Part shown: positions 18,201-25,320 of the stretch, in pieces | Layout of the letters: each line of letters starts with the position of its first letter | Position numbering within the stretch: position 1 is the stretch's first letter | Assembly (NCBI GenBank): GCA_001460835.1 | Contig: CYKH01000630.1 | Location: forward strand, 1 to 26,184 | Origin: Bodo saltans | Lineage: Eukaryota > Euglenozoa > Kinetoplastea > Eubodonida > Bodonidae | Length of the DNA stretch: 26,184 nucleotides | Direction of reading: 5' to 3' | The notes under the pieces: generated by a model | Told to the model about the DNA's origin: nothing | Database searches by the model: none | The model's input: only the letters and a program-made list of their open reading frames with translations | Translations under genes and position numbers: made by a program

Positions 18201-19385
18201 TTCCCAGACAAGCGCCTTTTGATCCATGACTGCGGCAAATTTCAAGTGCTCGAACCGCTTCTCAAGACGTTGCGGAACGGCGGACATCGAGCGCTTATTT
18301 TCACACAGTTCACGCTCATGCTCGACCTCCTCGAAAAATTCTTAGCCTCGATTGGCATTTCGTACCTTCGCATCGACGGCGCAACGAAACCTGAAGCTCG
18401 CCAAAAGTATGTCGACACCTTTAATGAAACAGATGGCATTACTTGCATGATTTTAAGCACACGCTCCGGAGGCATTGGTTTGAACTTGACCGGGGCAGAT
18501 ACTGTGATCTTCTACGACTCGGACTGGAACCCCACGATCGATCTTCAAGCGCAAGATCGCTGTCACCGCATTGGTCAAACACGACCTGTGACGATCTTTC
18601 GCCTGGTGACGCATCACACGGTGGAGGAAAAGATTTTGGAGAAAGCGCGCGAGAAGAAAATGCTGAACAATGTTGTCATCCGTGGCGGTCAATTCGCGTC
18701 CATCGCCAACGTGGGAGGTGAGAATGCCGAGCAACAACAACTTGTGTCCTCTGCCTCCAACCATGAAGAAGCAGCAGACGAGCAGTCCTCAGCAGACGCG
18801 CTGTACAGCTCGCTCTTCTCCACAGCGACATCTCTCAGAAGCTTCTTCCACGATTTAGATGAAGATGCAGACATCAACTTCGATGCCACTGCCATATCCG
18901 CCGTGGATGTCGCCAAGGAGTTGGCTGAGGTGGAAGACGTGGAAGATCAGGAAGCTTTGAAAACAATTCAATTGGAAATGGAACAGGAACGTGCAGCGAA
19001 CGCACAAGATGAAGTCGTCATGGGCGATCGTGGTGCCGCAGTTGCCGATGATGATGATGAGCGCGCCATGGGTGGTGCTGATCACAACCATCAGATTAAT
19101 GTGAACGACCCTCAAGCAAGTGGTAGTGGTGGTGGTGGTGAGGTTTCAACTGAATGTTCACAACAGATTCAACGCGCAAAACAACAAATATTGAGGAACT
19201 TTCGGGTCTCTATTTCCTCAGGCGTGATTGGCTCGCAAGACGCAGCTGCCACTGCTGCCGTGCGGCGAATGGCGTCTACCTACATGATGTCCCATCCCCA
19301 ACATGCTCTGCGACAAAAGGCGCATCTTGCCGAGCACTTTGGTGTCGCTGTAGAAGCAGCAGCTGTTGCGCCATCGTCCAGATAA
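15258..19385 (+). CDS. SWR1/SRCAP-family SNF2 chromatin-remodelling ATPase
   Basis: The protein has 1375 residues. SWR1-type enzymes exchange H2A for H2A.Z in nucleosomes using ATP. Residues about 60-185, including REQEQRAASDKIGKQFF and KKHWESAGRL, resemble the HSA/post-HSA region that holds actin and Arp subunits. Lobe 1 starts near 321 (PLRDYQRSALRWML): Walker A DEMGLGKT (K353), LVLDEAHYIKN (D450-H453), TGTPLQSSVMELWSL, a basic LRPFLLRRLKRDVE block and LRKVCNHPDLF (about 604), closely matching SRCAP/p400/Swr1. Lobe 2 starts near 995 and has ALIFTQFTLMLDLLEKFL, LSTRSGGIGLNLTGADTVIF and QAQDRCHRIGQTR (R1101, R1104). The lobes are split by about 375 residues, the INO80/SWR1 subfamily hallmark. 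A basic RRGGRGGKRSR lies at the N-terminus. Acidic stretches near 295 and in the tail could contact histones. The stop is TAA. INO80 itself is less likely, judged by the lobe 1 sequence. Confidence 0.93.
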   Translation: MTSTAVRRGGRGGKRSRLDAADSELAAVENVSKATALNSSADSGGAGVSSSSFQPLYPRPAWSLAPWQAIAISVAAQTYENATHLHSLKTHNTFILRDLSKFHTEQKHYSRKREQEQRAASDKIGKQFFASMKKHWESAGRLHQQLLKVDYEATKRNVDAKKQEDMLRETEELTKKLLQNMIRDRQRVPLSSATANQHRRRTKKEESELTVASTAIPQPPVKRNHEGQLLATPHEKIGEDTATRPFTTAKTDDEQIPEASEQLKRDAAAVLLDANDHDDEEQKEAKEYPQSSNDFGGDDDDDDPSLEKQLHLLNTLDGARPLRDYQRSALRWMLHLYNQGLNGILADEMGLGKTVQTLALLAYFAEYKNDWGPHLIVVPTTVVLNWAAECRRWCPGFKVITYIGNAKERAALRQGWTAEDAFHICITTYNLVINDRTVFRRRPWGLLVLDEAHYIKNFASLKWRALFDLQAQHRLMLTGTPLQSSVMELWSLFHFLLPFATAFQSEDEFRDWYSNPMNDMVDGRSDLNEDVVRRLQALLRPFLLRRLKRDVESQLPSKTEKVILCRLSRRQQSVYDEFIQNAETRRRLQSGGNGGLFGVLLQLRKVCNHPDLFAERPTRAPLMFSLPFGTHRGAVVTVPISVMCTTDSGARRRFYWNRMHLDVLISDVNVPQDAPDEMKGDESRCLDDCISERGPLQAWLEGVVWNSWVPLIGTTESSVVTARTAGNVAACQSSQVVSQELLLNENTFAALLQRDRSSTSAGGSPSSLSNVFLNAGEHLVQGLQVRRQLRAAIFQQQQTALNVRSWACSTLTQNFHLFGKCSFDQEVPSKRLLRVELVAERCAKNFPTLVPTLSERFTHWTTKQLIERVCVFVPAAASCGGLRLDWCGIGLSSSVSFISTADFMKRFSPLTQDLLAPLFLLHLDRLRCRDPHHPFTRQCLVAAGRNVALDARVPPSTYAVARPLRYFSEDGWSLDARRCMGFPDKRLLIHDCGKFQVLEPLLKTLRNGGHRALIFTQFTLMLDLLEKFLASIGISYLRIDGATKPEARQKYVDTFNETDGITCMILSTRSGGIGLNLTGADTVIFYDSDWNPTIDLQAQDRCHRIGQTRPVTIFRLVTHHTVEEKILEKAREKKMLNNVVIRGGQFASIANVGGENAEQQQLVSSASNHEEAADEQSSADALYSSLFSTATSLRSFFHDLDEDADINFDATAISAVDVAKELAEVEDVEDQEALKTIQLEMEQERAANAQDEVVMGDRGAAVADDDDERAMGGADHNHQINVNDPQASGSGGGGEVSTECSQQIQRAKQQILRNFRVSISSGVIGSQDAAATAAVRRMASTYMMSHPQHALRQKAHLAEHFGVAVEAAAVAPSSR

Positions 19386-19741
19386 AAGCTTACCGAAAGA
19401 GAAAACAGGATGCGCTTTTGTGTGTCTGTTTCTTATTGTTGGTTGTGCGTTGCACGTGAGCTAACGAGTATGCATTAAAATTTGGAAGGGAAAAAACGTT
19501 GTTTGATTTCTTTTTGAAATAATCTACATTCAAATAGGAAGGGAGGTTTGCCATCTCACAGAGCAGCTTCGTTTCCTTTTTACACACGTTGATTATTACA
19601 GAAGGAGGAATTTATTGTTCGCTTTGTGCTGCGACCTTTGGTGTGAAAACTTCAAAGCCACGTAACACGATCACGTCACTACAAATACGACACAAAAATC
19701 TATCACTCATCCGATCTGCGAGCCGTTCGTTTAAAAAAAAA
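19386..19741. other. Intergenic region and 5' leader before the first pentaspan gene
   Basis: I see no gene in these 356 bases. They hold the SWR1-like 3' flank, a pyrimidine tract with CAG at 19599-19601, and a 140-base leader with no ATG ending in an A10 run directly before ATG 19742. The frame is open through the leader but has no earlier ATG. Confidence 0.6.
19567..19601 (+). promoter_or_regulatory. Predicted trans-splice acceptor for the 19742 gene
   Basis: The tract starting CTTCGTTTCCTTTTT (about 19568-19581) is followed by CAG at 19599-19601. The resulting 140-base leader is the longest predicted in the window and has no upstream ATG. Confidence 0.45.
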
Positions 19742-21325
19742 ATGATGCGCGCTTCCCAGTCCCTTTCATCAATGCCTGTTGCGTTGTCGATGATGATGAT
19801 GTTGTTGATTGTCGTTCTCCTCGTGACTCCCGTTGCGGCAGACGTATCAAGTTGGGGTTGTGAAAACTTCTGGACTGGCCCCTCCAAAGATAACTCTGTC
19901 GAGGACTGTCTCAAAGATCAAGATCGTGAAAAGCAATGGACGAAGTGGCTCTGGATTCCAGCACTCCCTGCCCTCGTGTTTGTGATTGTGTTCATTTTCT
20001 ACCCAATTGTGTTTGTGTGTCGCCAAGGGTGCAACCTGTGCGGTGGGAGACGCAGACAACCTGGCGTATGCTGCACATGCTCCGAAGACGTGTGGCGTTA
20101 CAAGAGCAAAACTGAAAAAGACAATGCTTACACATCCCGTGACCATTGCATGGTGAAGACGCCTGCATTTATCATATGCATCGCGTCGGTTGGAGTGATC
20201 ATCTCCATTATTCGTGGTGCTTCCGCTGCGGATCAAGGAAACTCGTACCTCGTCGCCGATGTTCAAGAGAAAGCGATTGATGTCATCAGTGGCCTCTCCG
20301 ATCAGATCAAGACGGTGTTGACGAACACGTCGAGCAACCCGTCGAGTTACTATTCGCCTGTCAACGACTCCACCTTCAGCAGTGTGGATAACATTATCGA
20401 AAAGTTCCAAGATGGGTACAACACGTACGTGAATGACTACCAGACGTATGTGACCAACGCCATCCGCATCGGCATGAACTGCCTTGGCGCCGTGCCGTTT
20501 GTGTTTTTCATCCTTTTGCCGATTTACGCATCCAAAGACGACTGCAGGCGCATCTGGCCATGGTGCACAACGTGTATCTATTTTGTGTTTGCTGTCGTGT
20601 TCTCGTTGCTTGGAGTCGTGTTTCTATTTCTTGCGGTCGCATTCCAAACCAGCAACGGGGAGATCCAGCGGCAGTACGCACGTGAGCCTGGTGTGTTTCA
20701 ATGGTACGTGAAGCCGTACTGCCAAGATCAATCGGCATTTAGCGACATGATCACCGGGTTTAACACCGCAGAGCAGCAATACGCATCGAGCTTCTGTCAG
20801 GCACTGACGCAAAACTGCAGCAGCGGAGCTGCGTACGATTCCACAACTCCGGACATTAATTTCGTATGCGATGGGTTGACTTCGACCAACTATGCTAGTG
20901 TCTGCACATCTTTTGCAACCGCGACAAGTGTGTTGGGTGCAATGGTTGTGAAGACAGGCTCCCCGGCGTGCACCAGCTGCACGTTCTCCACCTGCTCGAC
21001 GCAATGCGCAACAGACAGTGAGCGATCTTCAGCAACGACAACGATGTATCTCTTCGCTGCGACGGCGGGCTTCAACCGCGCAGGATCCATTGCCTCGCCG
21101 CTGAACGATTGCAACTATCTCCTTGACATCGGAGCGAACGCCGTGTCCCGTGGTTGCCCCCAATTACGGGACTCATCGTACTTGGTTGGGTTTGGTTGCT
21201 TCGCTGCTGGAATTTTATTCTCAGCTGGTATTGTCGTCCTCTTCAGAGGGCAAAAAGTGTTCTACAAACTTCGCAGCTCCGATGACAATAACGATCCGGC
21301 CGAGATGGAGCCCAACAAAGTCTAG
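19742..21325 (+). CDS. Pentaspan membrane protein, prominin/Tweety-like (paralogue of the 25321 gene)
   Basis: The protein has 527 residues. A signal peptide (about 1-33) is followed by five hydrophobic segments at about 70-92, 141-158, 245-263, 277-301 and 480-501. Two extracellular loops result, of about 86 and 178 residues, with a short acidic cytosolic tail. A cysteine-rich cytosolic stretch follows TM1 (CRQGCNLCGG, then CCTC at 110-113), as in prominins. The first loop has sequons (NTS at 195, NDST at 208-211). The second is rich in Cys (CTSCTFSTCSTQC). The topology matches prominins and resembles Tweety proteins, which occupy curved membrane protrusions and bind cholesterol or act in membrane structure. 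Direct sequence similarity to animal prominin is faint. It shares WTGPS and the NDSTFSSVDNIIEKFQD region with the 25321 protein. ATG 19742 is the first in frame; the stop is TAG. Confidence 0.75.
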   Translation: MMRASQSLSSMPVALSMMMMLLIVVLLVTPVAADVSSWGCENFWTGPSKDNSVEDCLKDQDREKQWTKWLWIPALPALVFVIVFIFYPIVFVCRQGCNLCGGRRRQPGVCCTCSEDVWRYKSKTEKDNAYTSRDHCMVKTPAFIICIASVGVIISIIRGASAADQGNSYLVADVQEKAIDVISGLSDQIKTVLTNTSSNPSSYYSPVNDSTFSSVDNIIEKFQDGYNTYVNDYQTYVTNAIRIGMNCLGAVPFVFFILLPIYASKDDCRRIWPWCTTCIYFVFAVVFSLLGVVFLFLAVAFQTSNGEIQRQYAREPGVFQWYVKPYCQDQSAFSDMITGFNTAEQQYASSFCQALTQNCSSGAAYDSTTPDINFVCDGLTSTNYASVCTSFATATSVLGAMVVKTGSPACTSCTFSTCSTQCATDSERSSATTTMYLFAATAGFNRAGSIASPLNDCNYLLDIGANAVSRGCPQLRDSSYLVGFGCFAAGILFSAGIVVLFRGQKVFYKLRSSDDNNDPAEMEPNKV

Positions 21326-21389
21326 AAAAACAGCCAACCACCACAAGGCTTCTTTTGAAGTGCTGATCAAAATGAGTATTTTATTTGCA

Positions 21390-21405
21390 CTCTCTCTCTC
21401 TCTCT
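21390..21405 (+). repeat. CT dinucleotide microsatellite
   Basis: Eight CT units in a row lie in the 3' flank of the pentaspan gene. The run could also act as a pyrimidine tract for RNA processing. Confidence 0.85.
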
Positions 21406-21497
21406 AGGGGTTTTTATTTTCACTTCAAGATGAGGAACACCAAAGCGCCCTCCTCCCTCATCGTGCATACAATCACAAGAACCAAACAAAACAACAC

Positions 21498-21529
21498 CAC
21501 ACACACACAATTGATACACACACGCACAC
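21498..21529 (+). repeat. Imperfect CA-rich repeat
   Basis: A CA run (about 21498-21509) and a second, imperfect one (about 21516-21529) are separated by a few bases. Confidence 0.7.
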
Positions 21530-21583
21530 TGTTTTTTTTCGTATTTTTCATTCCTTTTTCGATCGCGCAAAAGGTGATGATGT

Positions 21584-21613
21584 AGGGGGGCGCTTCGCAC
21601 CAAGCGTCCCCCT
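21584..21613 (+). other. Strong GC-rich stem-loop
   Basis: AGGGGGGCGCTT pairs with AAGCGTCCCCCT across a six-base loop (CGCACC), giving 12 pairs with a single G-U. It is not followed by a clean terminator-like T-run. It lies in the 3' flank of the 19742 gene. Confidence 0.75.
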
Positions 21614-22008
21614 TCTCACTTCTGTGCGAGTTGATGAATAAGCAGTGCTCGTTTTTTTGTGTCTCCTTTTCGTTCGTCAACCAGCCTGTTCGGATTTCCC
21701 TCACACCGCCCGCAGGACATTTTCGAAGAAGAAAAATGCCCTTAGACCTGCTGAAACAATTCTATTTTCGTGAAGGAGAAACCTATCTTTTTTTTTTTGT
21801 TCCCTGTTTATTTCTTCATCTTTTTTGCGAATGAAGTGAATGGTGTTCACGTGGTCGATGATCGCCCACACGCTCGTGTGATGATGCTGCACAACGTCAC
21901 ATAAGAGGTTGAGAGAAAACTGCCGCCGACTATTAAAGAGGAGGGGAAAAAAACATTCAACAGCGTGTGGCGAGGAGAGTCAATTGTCAATAATTCCGAC
22001 CGCGACTT

Positions 22009-22059
22009 TTACTCTTTTTTTTTCTCTTTTTTTTTTTTTTTTGTCTCACGTGTGCTAAG
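22009..22059 (+). promoter_or_regulatory. Predicted trans-splice acceptor for the Sfi1-like gene
   Basis: A very long T-dominated tract (22007-22042) is followed by the first AG at 22058-22059, giving a leader of about 21 bases to ATG 22081. Confidence 0.6.
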
Positions 22060-22080
22060 AGAGAGAGATAAAACAGACAG

Positions 22081-25035
22081 ATGGCCTCTCGTCTATCCGT
22101 GCAAGTGTCATGGTCACCTCAAGCGAGCGTTGCATTCTCCTCGTCACCACCCGCGTCGACGACCTCATCTATGCCTCCAATGCCCTCTGACTCTTCCGCT
22201 TCGCCCCCAAACTCTTCGCCAACATTGCTCAACCTCTCGATCGATTGTGTGTTGCAGTGCCCCGCAGCCCAGCTTGCTCAACACGACCGGCTTCAACTCG
22301 GCCGATGCGATCCCTTACAAAGAGAAGCACTTGCTGCGGCAATGACAAGAACTCAACAACAAAGATCCGACGGGAGTGGTGGTGGTGGTGGTGCGCAGGG
22401 GACTACAACGGCATCTTTGTACCTTTGGATTTACTCTCCCCCTCGGCACTCATCTGCTGGTGATGATGAGGACAGCGAGGCGGTTGCTGCCATCTTGAAG
22501 CGTGTGGTCCAGCGTGGCCCCTCCGCATTTCTCACCGACACGTTAGCGTCGTCTATCACAGCGTGCTCCGTATGGACGAAGTGTGTTTGCATCTTGCGGG
22601 AAACATCGCCGTTGTCCTCCTTCTCCTCGCCGACAACAAACCAGGCCGGAGGGGGGTCTTCTCCGCTCGCACGCGTCAGCAGCAACCCCGCATTGATGAG
22701 ACGAAAAAGCTCAGCAGCAATGGCCTCCATGCTTTACGACCGGAAAGGAAGTCTCGCGCATGGCATGACAGACAAAACGCGCGGGAACGTCAGACGCTTC
22801 ACTGGCTCAACTCAACTGACCGCCGTCCCAGGGCGACTGTCACGCCGCTCCGAAACACTAGCGGTTGGCCTTGTTGCCTATCACGGTCCCGGAAACGCGG
22901 TGGGCAACGCTTGTTTCATCCCAGTGGTCGTGAATGAGTCAGGTGGCGTGGATATCCACCAACAGCTAGCCCTTTCACTTAACGTGAGTAGTCCCCTCTC
23001 CGCGCCGTCATCATCCTCCGCTGCTGCAACCAGTGAACTGTTTGTTCAACGAGGGCTTCGCCTGTTTCCACAACCTGGGCAACGCCATCACCACCATCAC
23101 CATCCTCGTGGTACGTTCGGGGGAATAAGGTCGGCAACAACGACGCCCCACGGCAACGATCTTGGTGATGTCTCTTTTGTGTCGTCCGTTGCGTCCTCGA
23201 CAGTCAATTTGCGCGGCACGCAAAAGCGAGGAGGCTCTTCTCCACCAAATGGTCGTTCCCCTAACACGCACTCTCCGTCGCTGCTCGCATCGTCTCCCAC
23301 ATCCCAAGTCATTCCGCTGTCCATCGCGTCAGTACCACTGGAGTTCAGCAAGCGCTTCTTTTTATTTCGAAACCTGATTGTTCACCGCGAGCATTGTGAG
23401 CGGCTTATGGAGCAATTTCATGTCATGGTGGCGAGCTCAACAAATCGGCGTGTGTGCCCGACGATGGTTGCCCAGCTGCATGTCCCCCTTGAGCTCCAAG
23501 GGGGCATGTACAGCGCCAAGACACAATGGTTCATTAGTTCCTTAGCGGATTCAATGATTCTCACGAGCATGATGCGCGAGCATTCACCCCATCAACAACA
23601 TGACTCCACCAGCAGCAGCAGTGATGCGACCGCTGCAGCGTCAAGCGGCGGCGGCGATGGTGCGGACAACAGCGCGACGGCTGCCCACCTGCATCGTCTG
23701 TATGAAGCGTTAGGGGCTTCTCGGCGCAGCAACAACAGTAAAGAAAACAGTAACCATCACCAACTCTCCACCTCGACCTCCAAAAATTCGCTTGACTATT
23801 TTCTCACCCCGGGTGCGGTCATAGATGCGTTGCTTCGTTGCTGCAGGGAGCCGAAAGATTTACTGGCGTGCCGCTTCCGCGGAGATCTTGAAGATTCTGT
23901 TATTATTTCAGAATTTGGGTCGATGAACAGTGGTGCCCACAACAGCAGCAACAGCCAAGAAAAAGGCGACAACAATATTGTCGGCTCGTCGATAGCATCA
24001 AAGCACCGCGCATCAAGCAGTTGTGTTGCCTTTCCTGCAGTTGGGGAATCTGACGTCTCGCCCACCACTGCCCAGCTTTCCCAGCATAAAGGCTCCCGTT
24101 CCGATGATGGGAACGGGTCGAAACAGCTGCCGCCGATGACGTCAGAGCGCGCCACGCATTTTGTCGTAGAATGGTACGACTATGCACTGCTCGCCACCGC
24201 AGGGCACGAAGCGTGGGAGTTTGCTCTGTTGCCGCTTGTTGACCGATACTACACCTTCCCTCCACTTATGGCGAAGATTCGTCAATGCACCAACTTCCGA
24301 CATTCACATGTTGAGCAAATCAGAGAGCACATTATGTGGGTCGCACAGATTCTTAAACCGCCACAGATGCGTCTGGAGGACTACCAAGGGTTTCTGAACC
24401 GTGTGTATGTACCGTGGAACGCCGCCATGAGCAACAGCAACAACAACAACGGCGCAAACAGTAACAATGGCCCACTTGGAAGTCGGAAGTCGATCATGAT
24501 GCAGCGAGGCTCGAGCAGTGGTGGTGCGGGAGACGACCAGCGGAAGGACCGTCGTGCACTTCTTGCCACATCTGGCGCAGGTGGAACGCAAACGCCACCT
24601 GCGTGGATTCGTACCTTCATCAAACCAAGCGGACGCTACGCAGCGAAGCTTGGTGTCCTTGCGCCGCGTGAATGGATCGAGGAATTACACGTGACCCCAT
24701 GCAGGATGCTGTGGGCGCTGATACCGACACACATGGCGAGCTTAGTGACCGACCGGACGGCGCGGAGTGGCATATTCTTGTCCTCTCAGAGACGAATGAC
24801 CCGGCATGCCAGAATGGCTCAAACGTATGCGACATCGCTTGCAACAGCCATTCTGCACTCGCTTCTTCATCGATATTTGCATCGGTGGCTCGTGTTTTAT
24901 CGACAGCGACGAGAATTCTTGCGAAAACGTGCGACTCTCGCCGCTGCAATGCAGCGCAAAGCGGAAAACCGTGTTGCCGGAGGGTATTTTCATCGTTGGC
25001 GGCAATTTAGTTCACTTCTTGCTGCCGCGAAATAA
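22081..25035 (+). CDS. Large low-complexity protein with C-terminal Sfi1-like centrin-binding motifs
   Basis: The protein has 984 residues. Most of it is Ser/Gly/Asn/Pro-rich and divergent, with more ordered islands: ASLYLWIYSPP, LAVGLVAYHGPGNAVGNACF, VPLEFSKRFFLFRNLIVHRE, then FVVEWYDYALLATAGHEAWE through LEDYQGFLNRVYVPWN. I recognise no enzyme domain. The last 62 residues are strongly basic and helical with two motifs, LLHRYLHRWLVF (W936) and AGGYFHRWRQF (W973), 37 residues apart. These fit the Sfi1 repeat pattern (Leu-Leu, aromatic, Trp-Arg/Leu) that binds centrin at centrosomes, spindle poles and basal bodies. A basal-body or cytoskeletal role is therefore plausible, though two motifs are few compared with Sfi1 itself. 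A natural His6 stretch lies at nucleotides 23092-23109. ATG 22081 is the first after the acceptor; the stop is TAA. Confidence 0.75.
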   Translation: MASRLSVQVSWSPQASVAFSSSPPASTTSSMPPMPSDSSASPPNSSPTLLNLSIDCVLQCPAAQLAQHDRLQLGRCDPLQREALAAAMTRTQQQRSDGSGGGGGAQGTTTASLYLWIYSPPRHSSAGDDEDSEAVAAILKRVVQRGPSAFLTDTLASSITACSVWTKCVCILRETSPLSSFSSPTTNQAGGGSSPLARVSSNPALMRRKSSAAMASMLYDRKGSLAHGMTDKTRGNVRRFTGSTQLTAVPGRLSRRSETLAVGLVAYHGPGNAVGNACFIPVVVNESGGVDIHQQLALSLNVSSPLSAPSSSSAAATSELFVQRGLRLFPQPGQRHHHHHHPRGTFGGIRSATTTPHGNDLGDVSFVSSVASSTVNLRGTQKRGGSSPPNGRSPNTHSPSLLASSPTSQVIPLSIASVPLEFSKRFFLFRNLIVHREHCERLMEQFHVMVASSTNRRVCPTMVAQLHVPLELQGGMYSAKTQWFISSLADSMILTSMMREHSPHQQHDSTSSSSDATAAASSGGGDGADNSATAAHLHRLYEALGASRRSNNSKENSNHHQLSTSTSKNSLDYFLTPGAVIDALLRCCREPKDLLACRFRGDLEDSVIISEFGSMNSGAHNSSNSQEKGDNNIVGSSIASKHRASSSCVAFPAVGESDVSPTTAQLSQHKGSRSDDGNGSKQLPPMTSERATHFVVEWYDYALLATAGHEAWEFALLPLVDRYYTFPPLMAKIRQCTNFRHSHVEQIREHIMWVAQILKPPQMRLEDYQGFLNRVYVPWNAAMSNSNNNNGANSNNGPLGSRKSIMMQRGSSSGGAGDDQRKDRRALLATSGAGGTQTPPAWIRTFIKPSGRYAAKLGVLAPREWIEELHVTPCRMLWALIPTHMASLVTDRTARSGIFLSSQRRMTRHARMAQTYATSLATAILHSLLHRYLHRWLVFYRQRREFLRKRATLAAAMQRKAENRVAGGYFHRWRQFSSLLAAAK

Positions 25036-25280
25036 ACAACCATCTCGGACGCCAGGGAGGCCACAGTGGTTATCCTCTGTCCTTTTTGTAGATCCATCAC
25101 CCGTGATTTTATTTTTCCTCGCTTTACTTCTGTACAGTTCAAAACATTCATTTTGCTCATCAGAAACGTATGTTGATGGAGAAGAGCCTATTTTGTCTGC
25201 CCTCATCATTTGGTCTGTTTTTGAGGTTTTAAAGAATTGACAATCAAAGAATCCCGCACTCCACAAGACTTCTGCAAAGA

Positions 25281-25318
25281 ATCTCTTACCCAAAACCTCT
25301 CTTCCACAATTTATTCAG
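25281..25318 (+). promoter_or_regulatory. Predicted trans-splice acceptor for the 25321 gene
   Basis: The C/T-rich stretch at 25281-25316 ends in CAG at 25316-25318, only two bases before ATG 25321. Confidence 0.5.
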
Positions 25319-25320
25319 TC

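Larger units (their letters stand above)
21326..22080. other. 755-bp intergenic region, longest in the window
   Basis: I find no convincing gene. It contains a CT microsatellite, CA-rich stretches, a strong 12-bp stem hairpin at 21584-21613, several long T-runs and the acceptor of the next gene. Short open frames here lack support from composition or flanking signals. Confidence 0.6.

Noticed and set aside
19589-19741. N-terminal extension of the pentaspan protein
   Set aside because: It would start with TTG, has no ATG, and would bury the clear signal peptide that follows ATG 19742.
19847-20410. Minus-strand open frame of 187 codons
   Set aside because: It is antisense to the pentaspan gene and shows no recognisable protein features.
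21574-21580. GTGATGA resembling a C box of a C/D snoRNA (also at 8421-8427)
   Set aside because: No CTGA D box lies at a suitable distance and no terminal stem is visible in either place.
21867-21880. Short inverted repeat CACACG-CT-CGTGTG
   Set aside because: Six pairs with a two-base loop is too short and likely by chance in a CA/GT-rich spacer.
23092-23109. His6-coding stretch resembling a vector tag
   Set aside because: It sits inside a continuous native frame with other His, Ser and Asn runs and no vector sequence around it.
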